In this document: one piece after another, positions 10,568 to 18,888 of the stretch
Numbering within the stretch: position 1 is the stretch's first letter
Layout of the letters: every line of letters begins with the position of its first letter
NCBI RefSeq assembly: GCF_000224145.3
Contig: NC_020172.2
Coordinates: forward strand, 4,493,961 to 4,557,960
DNA: 64,000 nucleotides
Source of the DNA: Ciona intestinalis
Taxonomy: Eukaryota > Chordata > Ascidiacea > Phlebobranchia > Cionidae
Direction: 5' to 3'
Notes under the pieces: generated by a model
Database searches by the model: none
What the model saw: only the letters and a program-made list of their open reading frames with translations
Told to the model about the DNA's origin: nothing
Program-made: the position numbers and the translations under genes

Positions 10568-13500
10568 ATGATTCGTTTCCACTTAGTATTATTCGCAATG
10601 GTATTACTATGCCTCGCGGTTGGCAGTAGAGGTTTTAGATACAGAAGAACCGAATTAACACCAGGACGAAGGTACAGGTATAATATTTCAAACACTTATT
10701 TATCTGTTTGTTAAAATTTTATATTCACTGTTTCTTGTATAGTATACTGTGGGGTAAGATTGGATACCGTTAGCACCTAGATCCCATATTTCCTGATCAT
10801 GGTTTGAACAATTAAATACACTCTTAGAGTCGTAGGGCTATGGTTATATGATTCTGTAAATATTCTTTATTTACTACCAAATGGGACGAGAAAAGAGATC
10901 GAAAACATGTCCCATCTTACCCCACTCTACTATAGAGTTTGGTGGGTTAAGATGGGACACCTTTTTATTATATTTTCTCGTTCCATTTAGTAGTAAACAA
11001 AGAACATTCAAAGAACTATAAAACCGTATCCCCACAACTCCCGTTGACCGTTGTTAATTGTTTAAAACACGATCAGGATATTTGGACATTATGTGCCAAA
11101 GGTGTCCCGTCTTCCTCCATCCTACTATATGAAAAACAATATATTTTTTTACAGTTCCCCGTGGTCCTTTTTTGGTTCAACCAGGAGACGAACTGCATTC
11201 ACAACAAGAAGACGATACAGGTAATGAATGAATGTAACTTATTTATCCTCGGGTGGGTAACGACAGTCGTTATTCCACATGCAGGTTTAACGATTTTTAC
11301 GACTTATAATTCGCGGTTACAAATATTTAACCACAGTGCTATACAGTATACAGTATGCCTGGTATATATTGGTCTTTTCATGTCTTATTTTGTCGCTAGA
11401 GCTCGAGATAGTACACGGGCACGAGGTCCGGCCCCCGGCGATTGAAAGATTCGTATAGTTTTTAGCGTGTAGTGTATACAGAACTGTGGGGTAAGATGGA
11501 ATACGGTTAGCACCTAAACTCTAGATTTCCTGATCGCGTTCTAAACAATTAACAACGTTTGTGTAGAGTAACAAGACTGCGGGTAGATAATTCTGTAAAT
11601 ATTGTTTGTTTACCACCAAATGGGACGAGAAAAGATAATAAAATTATGTCCAATCTTACCCCACCCTATACTATATATAAGCAACAATATTTTTATGGTT
11701 CGCCGTGGTCCAGTTTTAGTTCAACCAGGAGACGTACCTTAGTCACAACAAGAAGACGATACAGGTAATGAATGAACGTAACCTATTTATTACAGGGCTA
11801 CGCTTACTTAATTTTGTAAGCATTGTTAGTTTACTACCAAATGGGACAAAAAAGAGAATAAAATCATGTCCCATCTTACCCCACCTAACTATATATAAAC
11901 AATATTTTTATAGTTCCCCGTGGTCCAGTTTTAGTTCAACCAGGAGACGAACTGCATTCACAACAAGAAGACGATACAGGTAATGAATGAATGTAACTTA
12001 TTTATCCTCGGGGGTGGATTACAACAGATGTTATAACACAGGTTTAACGATTTTCACGACTTATAATTCGCGGTTACAAATATTTAACCACAGTGCTATA
12101 CAGTATACAGTATGCCTGGTATATATTGGTCTTTCTCGTCCTATTTTGTCGCTAGAGCTCCAGAAAGTATACACGGGCATGAGGTCCGGCCTCCGGCGAT
12201 TGTAAAATTCGTATAGTTTTTAGCGTGTAGTGTATATAGTACCGTGGGGTAAGATGGAATACGGTTAGCACCTAAACTCTAGATTTCCTGATCGCGTTCT
12301 AAACAATTAACAACGTTTGTGTAGAGTCACAAGACTGCGGGTAGATAATTCTGTAAATTTTGTTTGTTTACTACCAAATGGGACGAGAAATGAGAACAAA
12401 ATCATGTCCAATCTTACCCCACCCTATAATATATATAAGTAACAATGTATTTTTATAGTTCGCAGTGGTCCAGTTTTAGTTCAAGCAGAAGACGGTTTGT
12501 ATTCACAACAAAATACAGATAATAAATGAATGTAACTTATTTATCCTCGGGTGGTGGAACAACGACAGTCGTTATTCCATAACATAATATTACTTTTTTT
12601 CAACAGTAATAATGGGTATGGAAACCTACGCATTTTTTACTCAAAACTGAAAAAAAAGTTTTCAATTTTGTTTCGAATCGGGAAGTTTATGGCTTGAACA
12701 AAAATTTTGAAAAAAAGTTTCGAAATATAGGATAATAGTAAAGGCAAAATTAAGAAAAATATTAGTCGTTATAACACGAATGCCTTTTTTCTTACACCTT
12801 GTTGTATCTTTCAAAATAACACAATTGACCGTATAGGTGTCACTGTTTTTTCTAATTAAATATGTTTTTCTCAGGCCAGCGTTCAGCACAAGAACAGTTC
12901 CGTTTCCTACAACCTATTCAACAACTTATTACAGGTATATGAGGGTAAAACTAATTTACTGGCGCGCGGATGCTTAAGGACAACAAACAAAATGCAATCA
13001 ATGTATAACGACAGCCGTTTTATCATAACATAAATCATTTTGCTTATTTTTACCATATATCATAATTATATTGATTACAGGAATAAGGGCCATATTTAAC
13101 ATAGCATACCATATGGAACCACTAGTTCTTGTCAATAAAAACTTTTTTTTTAGTACATGGTTCAACACAAGCACAACTCCATTTCCTACAACACAGCCAT
13201 TAAATTCCAGGTATATTCCTTACTGATATATATGGTACGGGAAAGATGTGACACCTTTAGTACATATATATATAAATATCCTGACCGTATTTTAAACAAT
13301 TAACAAACGGTCTATATGGGAGTCGTGAGGATACGGTTTTATAATTCTTTAAATGCTCTTTTTACTAGCAAATTTAACGAGAAAATCGAATGAGAGGTGT
13401 CCCATCTTCCCCCACCCTACCATAACTGTTATTCTCTGGGCTTAAGGCAGAGCATGCGTTTGCGGCCGCGAACAATATAATTTTGCGAAACAGCGTTTTG

Positions 13501-13859
13501 CCAAATATCCTATATGCAGTTCTCAAAGTACATATATATATATGTATTCAGCTAATAATTATATTCTTTAGGTAGCTTCAAAACTTAGGTTGTAATTTGT
13601 TTTATTTTTAAATACGATTTTTTACATTTTTATTTTTTATACTTGTTTTTACATTTTTACATTTAAAAACTCGTGGTATAATTTTGTTTTGTTTTTTACG
13701 TATTTTTACATGGTCATTATTTTACATTTGAAAACTTATGTTATAACATGCAGATATACAAAAATAGGGGACCTCACATCAGCCTTGAGAGTGAAAGCTC
13801 TAAGGGTTGGCTATAGAACAAATGTCAAACCGCCAACTTCGTTATACAAATACGTGTAA
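10568..13859 (+). CDS. Orphan secreted arginine-rich repeat protein, tandemly duplicated exons
   Basis: Exons that splice in frame are 10568-10677 (ATG, signal peptide), 11155-11220, 11914-11979, 12875-12934, 13154-13210 and 13754-13859 (TAA). Every internal exon is phase 2 at both ends, so exons can be added or lost without a frameshift. The joined product is 154 aa. Residues 1-20 (MIRFHLVLFAMVLLCLAVGS) form a clear signal peptide. Then come a GFRYRRTE segment and two copies of a 22-residue unit (SSPWSxFxSTRRRTAFTTR... ending RRY). These are followed by two Thr/Pro-rich units sharing FSTRTVPFPTT / FNTSTTPFPTT, and a C-terminal tail. Tribasic RRR sites are possible convertase sites, but no family is recognised. 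Two further copies of the unit (11699-11764 and 12459-12518) have damaged splice sites. A polyA signal follows at 13970. The function is unknown; a secreted cationic or matrix peptide precursor is inference. Transcript evidence is lacking. Confidence 0.78.
10744..10934 (+). mobile_element. MITE subfamily B copy in first intron
   Basis: Differs from family A in its termini (ACTGTGGGGTAAGAT... and CATCTTACCCCACTCTACTA) and in the core (CACCTAGATCCCATATTTCC). It abuts the next copy at a shared TATAG. Confidence 0.82.
10931..11129 (-). mobile_element. MITE family A copy, head-to-head with previous
   Basis: Inverted copy that begins within a few bases of the end of the subfamily B element. Its far end lies 25 bp before exon 11155-11220, so it occupies most of the acceptor side of the intron. 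Confidence 0.82.
11219..11720 (+). repeat. Segmental duplication, copy 1 (partner 11968-12480)
   Basis: About 500 bp including the exon end, a long intron block (TATACAGTATACAGTATGCC ... GCGTGTAGTGTATA) and an embedded MITE B copy recur almost unchanged at 11968-12480. The MITE therefore inserted before the exon-containing segment was duplicated. Confidence 0.85.
11477..11673 (+). mobile_element. MITE subfamily B copy inside segmental duplication 1
   Basis: Same internal substitutions as the copy at 12234-12430 (for example GATCGCGTTCTAAACAATTA), which shows that the two were copied together and not inserted independently. Confidence 0.82.
11699..11764 (+). pseudogene. Decayed duplicate exon, acceptor lost
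   Basis: Sixty-six bases homologous to exons 11155-11220 and 11914-11979. They still encode the SPWSSFSSTRRR...TTRRRY unit and end in an intact donor (CAG/GTAATG). The preceding TATAG acceptor reads TATGG, so the exon is probably skipped. Confidence 0.75.
11795..11893 (+). mobile_element. MITE subfamily B, 3' fragment
   Basis: Right half only (TTTACTACCAAATGGGACAA ... CATCTTACCCCACC), immediately upstream of the exon 11914-11979 acceptor. Confidence 0.75.
11968..12480 (+). repeat. Segmental duplication, copy 2
   Basis: Partner of 11219-11720. Small indels distinguish the copies, for example a missing or altered CATGC near the start and GTCTTTCTCG against GTCTTTTCAT. Confidence 0.85.
12234..12430 (+). 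mobile_element. MITE subfamily B copy inside segmental duplication 2
   Basis: Sister of the copy at 11477-11673. Confidence 0.82.
12459..12518 (+). pseudogene. Decayed duplicate exon, donor lost
   Basis: The acceptor TATAG is intact and the unit reads SSQWSSFSSSRRRF..., with a 6-bp deletion in the RRR region. The donor GGTAATG has become GATAATA. If the exon is included and read through, the next codons are AGA TAA, giving a premature end, so this is either a dead exon or an alternative terminal exon. Confidence 0.7.
13231..13423 (+). mobile_element. MITE family A copy in last intron of secreted-protein gene
   Basis: Full-length but diverged at the left end (GGTACGGGAAAGATGTGACA). Confidence 0.8.
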
Positions 13860-13969
13860 GTATGCAATTGTGTCTTATACGTAGGGTCTGATAAAATGTA
13901 AACGTGTATGGAACTGTAAGATCTGATAATTGATAAATGGAATTTCGTTTCCGGCGTCTGTGTTTTGGA

Positions 13970-13975
13970 AATAAA
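13970..13975 (+). terminator. PolyA signal of secreted-protein gene
   Basis: AATAAA lies 111 bp after the stop codon at 13859. Confidence 0.6.
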
Positions 13976-14132
13976 GTCTTCTTTCGAGTCATGAGGATAA
14001 GTATAAGTCTGTAAATATTATTTGTATGCTACAATTGAGGCGATAAAAAGAATGAAAACATGAACCGTTTTACCCCAACTTTGTTTATTGTTAAAAAAAA
14101 ATATGAGATAATATATGCTAATGAACACAGCA

Positions 14133-14300
14133 GTATAGAGTCGGGGAAGATGGGACACCTTTTCATTCCATTTTCTCGTATACCATTCAAAGAATTATAA
14201 AACCATATCCTCGACTCCCATAGACCGTTGTTAATTGTTTAAAACACGATCAGCATATTTGGATATTATGTGATAAAGGTGTCCCATCTCCCCCGCCCCC
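14133..14300 (-). mobile_element. MITE family A copy, cut by assembly gap
   Basis: Inverted copy running to the last bases before the N run. The right terminus is interrupted by the gap. Confidence 0.8.
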
Positions 14301-14350
14301 NNNNNNNNNNNNNNNNNNNNNNNNNNNNNNNNNNNNNNNNNNNNNNNNNN
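14301..14350. other. Assembly gap (50 N)
   Basis: Run of exactly 50 N. It adjoins a MITE end, suggesting repeat-induced assembly failure. Confidence 0.99.
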
Positions 14351-15314
14351 CCGAACTGTAAGCAATCTCGCCATATAACAGATTAAATATAGAAATGCCA
14401 AAGATGTAGTTACTGTGCAAAACTTATTTCATAATCATTTTACTTTAAACTGTATATATGTATATCATATACCACGAAAAAAGTGAATTACAGAATAAAA
14501 AATATCATAAAACAACTTGTTTTGTGCCTAAACACAACCATTGTCAAAGGGCGTTGTGCCATAGATACCTAAACATGTTTACCTAAACATGTTTATAGGT
14601 ATCTATGGTTGTGCATTCTCACGCTGCAGGGACGCAGTGGAAAAATCGCGTGATTGTTTGTTTACCACCAGATGGGACGAAAAAAAAGAATGAGAATGTG
14701 TCCCACCCTACTATAGCTGCAGTTATATTATATCTTATAACATTACAATACCAAGTTTAACCTATCTTATATACCATGTAAAATAAAACTCACAATACGA
14801 ACAATAGTTGCTTTGGTACAGAAAAACAAAAAGGCTTATTCGAATAAAAATAAAAACGGTTAGATCAGAATAAAAACGCCTAGCGAAGTAACGAACAAAG
14901 TAAGAACCTCACGACTACACAGCTAACACTGAAAAGACGAACGCAAGGCCAGACAAAACACAAGAATACGTTGGAATGTAAATTGCAATTAGCGTGGAAT
15001 GTAAAACGCGTGCCGGCATCCGAACCAGGGCGTAGCCAGCCTGAAATTTTGGTGAGGGCCAAATTTTGGTTGTAATTTAGGTTGGAAAAATGGCAAATTC
15101 CATTATATGTATGTCTTTTCACCAATAACCTTATTGTAAACCAGAAATTTAGGGAGCTATGGCCCATCAAGCTCCTTGGCAACGCTCGTGCATCCGCGAT
15201 GATCAATTTGGAATGAATTTAGACTGCGCTGTTATTTAGAGTAATTCTTTGTGTGCCAATTTTCTCTTTTTTTCCCGGATGGTGGCGGTCGAGAGCAATG
15301 AATAAAACGCCTAC
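14351..15314. other. No recognised gene
   Basis: Contains a MITE 3' fragment at about 14655-14716 and a stretch near 15023-15100 (GGGCGTAGCCAGCCTG...) that looks like decayed repeat sequence. The minus-strand open frame 14880-15206 has no recognisable domain. Confidence 0.4.
14559..14608. repeat. Near-perfect inverted repeat
   Basis: The left arm CCATAGATACCTAAACATG and the right arm ending AGGTATCTATGG pair over about 23 bp with a loop of a few bases. The doubled AAACATGTTTA at the centre is itself palindromic. It would fold into a cruciform or a stable hairpin RNA. Confidence 0.8.
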
Positions 15315-15468
15315 ATAGTAGGATGGCGGAAGACGGGACACCTTTAGCACATAATATCCAAATATCCTAATCGTGTTTATGTAATTAACAACGGTAATGT
15401 TCTTTGTTCACTACCAAATGGGACAAGAAAATAGAACGAAAAGGTGTCCCGTCTCCCCCACCCTACTA
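15315..15468 (+). mobile_element. MITE family A copy, internally deleted
   Basis: Both termini are present but the GTCGTGAGGATACGGTTTTA part of the core is missing, leaving about 154 bp. Confidence 0.8.
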
Positions 15469-15567
15469 AAAGTTCAATCAATAAACCTTGCAAGTTTTAG
15501 ACAGATCATTGGCAAACTGGCAATGCTTTGTTTCTGGCTACATGACATGCTACTTACTGGAGAAGTT

Positions 15568-15775
15568 GATAGTAAGGTGGGGAACATGGGACACGTTTTC
15601 ATTCTATTTTCTCGTCCCATTTGGTAGTAAACAACACAGCGAACATTCAAAGAATTATAAAACCGTATCCTCACGACTCCCATAGAGTCATAGACCGTTG
15701 TTAATTGTTTAAAACACTCGGGAAATTTGGGCAAGATGTGCTAAAGGTGTCCCATCTTCCCCCACCCTACTATAT
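15568..15775 (-). mobile_element. MITE family A copy
   Basis: Full-length inverted copy with a small internal duplication (CATAGAGTCATAGACCGT). Confidence 0.82.
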
Positions 15776-16708
15776 GACAAACTGGCGAATTGGTGTTGTA
15801 GTCGTGAAGTGATTTATTTTATTGCTTATAATTCGAGTGAGGCGATGTCACACGCAATTGAATTCATTACCAAACTTATTTAACTTCCAAAGAACTCGTA
15901 TAAAAAAACAAATTATCGTTTGCAATGAATCAAATCCACTCTAACGACATAGGTAGAGATTAGCATACACTAAATTCCAGCGTACGTAATAGCAGTCTGA
16001 CTTAACATAAATTAGTAATTAGATTTATGCCGGTCAAGCCTCTAATTAGGTGAATAGCGTTTATAAGATGGCTTGAGGCAGCTAAGCAATTAACTGTGAT
16101 GCTTCTGCATTAGCTCAGTGCCAGTGCTCCAGTTATTCGTGACTATAAACATTCTTTGATGGCAATCATTAGATTGACGTGCTTAAAGTCTAGCTTTTCT
16201 GAGCACCTTATATGGCCATACGTCGAAAGTGCTATCATATTTTCAAGGAGAAACGCAAACTTTGAAATGTTACCGCCTTACAAATACTTGGCATAATTCG
16301 GACAACTTATTACTGAACAAATGCTATTCAAACGTCACTATCAACACGGTGACGTAAGTTCTACGGTTTGCGATAGCAAGCAAAGTGCTCACAGTCATAA
16401 AACTGCTATTATTTGTTTACATAACTAGCTGAGTAAGACCTCCAACGTTGTTTTAGGTCAGCCACAACATAAACTCCTTTGAAATACTCGGCTCAAATGC
16501 CGATGTATGTAAATATACAGCGTTGGTTTAATTTAAGGTTAAAACAGCGCGAAGTTTGTGATCAAATTCACTTTAATTTTCGTCTCTTCTGTGATCACTG
16601 TAATAATAATGTCTTGCGAAGCTGTTTAAATTGTATAGATTTGTAATAATTATTTAGTCGACGCTTGTTAAATGACTGATATAAGTATAAGGCCCCTTTT
16701 TCGTCTTG
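15776..16708. other. Intergenic, no gene seen
   Basis: AT-rich sequence without recognisable open frame, RNA gene or repeat of the families named here. It lies downstream of the tropomyosin-like gene. Confidence 0.45.
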
Positions 16709-16714
16709 TTTATT
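16709..16714 (-). terminator. PolyA signal of tropomyosin-like gene
   Basis: AATAAA on the minus strand, about 260 bp after the stop codon. Confidence 0.5.
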
Positions 16715-16971
16715 ACAATAATATGGTTTAGTATTTCAATAATATACATGTGAAAAAAGGCACGGCTGCAAAAAGCAATTGCCAATATATACAAAGATAA
16801 AAATGCATCACATGCTAATTCTGTATATCGTCCATACTGGAGGGCAACTAACATTAGCGCGAAATGCTGTTGGTGGCGTCACCGCGAGACAGTTTGTAGG
16901 TTGATTCTTTTAATATATAGCTACAGAAATCCGACGAACGCTGATAATACTGCAATCTTCGAAAATATTTC

Positions 16972-17700
16972 TTACATTTCTCCGAGCTCGCTCAGAACTC
17001 GGTCCAACTCTGCTTTTGCCTCTTCTTTCTCGGCCATTTCCTTGTCAAGATCCAGTTCCAACTTTTCAATGTCGGCCTGATATTTTTTCGCTTCGTTTTC
17101 GAGCGCTTCCCGTCTGCATTCGCTTTCTTCAAGCGCCATTTTTAGGGATCGAATTTGGTCTTCAGCTTGGATTTCGTTATTACCGTAGGTAGTTTCTTTT
17201 GCTTCCAGCGCTTTCAGAATCCCATCCATGTCTTGTCCACTCTCACGGAGTTGTTTAGCTTCGTCTTCTAAGGCTTGGACTTTGTCGTCCAGCCTACAGT
17301 TATCTCCATCGAGCACTTTTATTCTGCGCATAGCATCGTCGTAATTTGTCGTAACTTCGTCTAAGTCCATCTTCCGGAGTTTTAGCTCCTCAGTTAGGTC
17401 ATCGCACCGCTCAGCAGATGCAGTATGTTCGGATTGCAATTTTTTAAGTTCACGTTGTACTTCGTCTAACTCGCGTTCGGCATTTTCACTCTTTCGTTTC
17501 AGTTCCTCATTTTGTAACTCTAACCGTTCAATATCGGTGTCGTTAGTGGATATTTTGTTGGATAAACTGCGATTGACTTCTTCAAACTGTTTTCGTTCCT
17601 CTGTTACTTTTTTAAGTTGGTCGGAGAGGTCACATATTTGATTTTCTTTTTCATCGCTTTCAGCCTTTAGCTTTGCTATTTTCATTTTAATGTTTTCCAT
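16972..17700 (-). CDS. Tropomyosin-like coiled-coil protein, intronless
   Basis: A single open frame of 242 aa, ATG at 17700, stop TAA at 16972. It is a continuous alpha-helical heptad coiled coil with no helix-breaking proline. The start MENIKMKIAKLKAESDEKEN resembles the canonical tropomyosin N-terminus (MDAIKKKMQMLKLDKE). The end, with KLELDLDKEMAEKEEAKAE and then LDRVLSELGEM, parallels the family's C-terminal segment ending in LDxxLxxM. Length is close to the short six-actin-repeat tropomyosins (about 247 aa) and below the long 284-aa form. Tropomyosin polymerises along actin filaments and gates myosin access. Lack of introns, unlike usual animal tropomyosin genes, suggests a retrocopy that has stayed open, or a derived lineage-specific gene. 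Overall identity to tropomyosin looks low, so another actin- or myosin-related coiled coil is possible. Confidence 0.8.
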   Translation of the reverse strand: MENIKMKIAKLKAESDEKENQICDLSDQLKKVTEERKQFEEVNRSLSNKISTNDTDIERLELQNEELKRKSENAERELDEVQRELKKLQSEHTASAERCDDLTEELKLRKMDLDEVTTNYDDAMRRIKVLDGDNCRLDDKVQALEDEAKQLRESGQDMDGILKALEAKETTYGNNEIQAEDQIRSLKMALEESECRREALENEAKKYQADIEKLELDLDKEMAEKEEAKAELDRVLSELGEM

Positions 17701-18657
17701 CGTGGTATTTTTTAGTTACAAGTACTAACGTTAATCTCTGCAAAATGAAACAACACCGTATGACACATCCTAAAAACTACACCAACGCTATTCTCTCAAA
17801 CGCGACAAATTTCTGCTCACTTGCCGTATTTGTACATACTCCGAAAGCTACCTCGCCTATGAGCTTTTACAGGCCGCAGTAACCCAGTCAGCCGTAGCGT
17901 AAGTTTGGTTTAAAAACGAGAATCCACCGACAGGGCGTAACCGTTCGACGTCGCCAACTAACTTTTCCGCGACGAAACGACAAAGTTCGCGCAATTGTCT
18001 CTTCAAGACGTACCTGTGACAAGATACTGTAAACACACCAGCCAACTTATGTACAGTAAAATAGCCTACACATATTAATCATTAAACCGTGATATCACTT
18101 CCTGTTTTGCTCTGTTGAAACGCACTTTCCGTTTAAAGCGATCGGTTGAACTTACATTTAATAGCTTACAGCTGCAGGATCTCTCTCAACTGCCGAAAAC
18201 TAACTGTTGCTGCTGAATTTCAATGCGTCTCTATTTGTATCAAGTCGTGAAACTAAAACAAGACCATTCATGGCTAGCGGCTCCTAACACGGTTTGCTTT
18301 ATTCGCTCTTAAATCACTTTAGAGGAGAGATGAGTCACGCACGAGTGATCGCGCATGAAAAAATGCGAACGTTCTGCAACTTGAGGCAAAACATATGAGC
18401 GAAATTCCGCTCTAAAAGCTGACGTCATTTCGCTCCGTTTCTCTGTCTGGCTGAATAATGAAATCTGTACAGCCCCGAACACTTGTGCGTCCCATAACAA
18501 CAAAAGAAACGTTGTATACACCGAGCTCAACTAGAATACTAGGAAGTAGTCGTCACACAATACACCGGAATGCTTATTCATCAAATATAATACAAAACTA
18601 ACTTCGCCAGCCATTATGAACTCGGCAAATATTTCGCATACGTCGAAAGTTGATTAA
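17701..18657. promoter_or_regulatory. Promoter side of tropomyosin-like gene
   Basis: No coding exon of the neighbouring large gene was found beyond its stop codon at 18889. A TGACGTCA palindrome lies at about 18419, some 720 bp upstream of the tropomyosin-like ATG. A regulatory role is inference from position and motif only. Confidence 0.35.
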
Positions 18658-18663
18658 TTTATT
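18658..18663 (-). terminator. Candidate polyA signal of DCX-PLAT gene
   Basis: AATAAA on the minus strand about 226 bp after the stop codon at 18889. Confidence 0.45.
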
Positions 18664-18888
18664 TGTTGAAATGTGACGCTGGAAGAAACGAAATGAAACA
18701 GTTGATATAACGCGGCAAGCGGTCCTTACGTACTGCCGCACTCTCAGGTAATCATCATACAATACAAAAGCTATGGTGCAGGAAGCGGTAATGTATTCAC
18801 AGACGCACGTATGTATGACACTGTAGGTATACTGCTAATGGATATAAAGGACCGGTGTCTAGGAGGTGTGACGTCACGGAAATGACGC

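Noticed and set aside
11044..12205. Long plus-strand open frames over the repeat region (133, 69, 71 and 72 aa)
   Set aside because: They run through MITE and intron sequence; only the short 66-bp segments bounded by AG and GT are coding-like.
14880..15206. Minus-strand 108-aa open frame
   Set aside because: No domain, no splice context, and it lies in repeat-like sequence.
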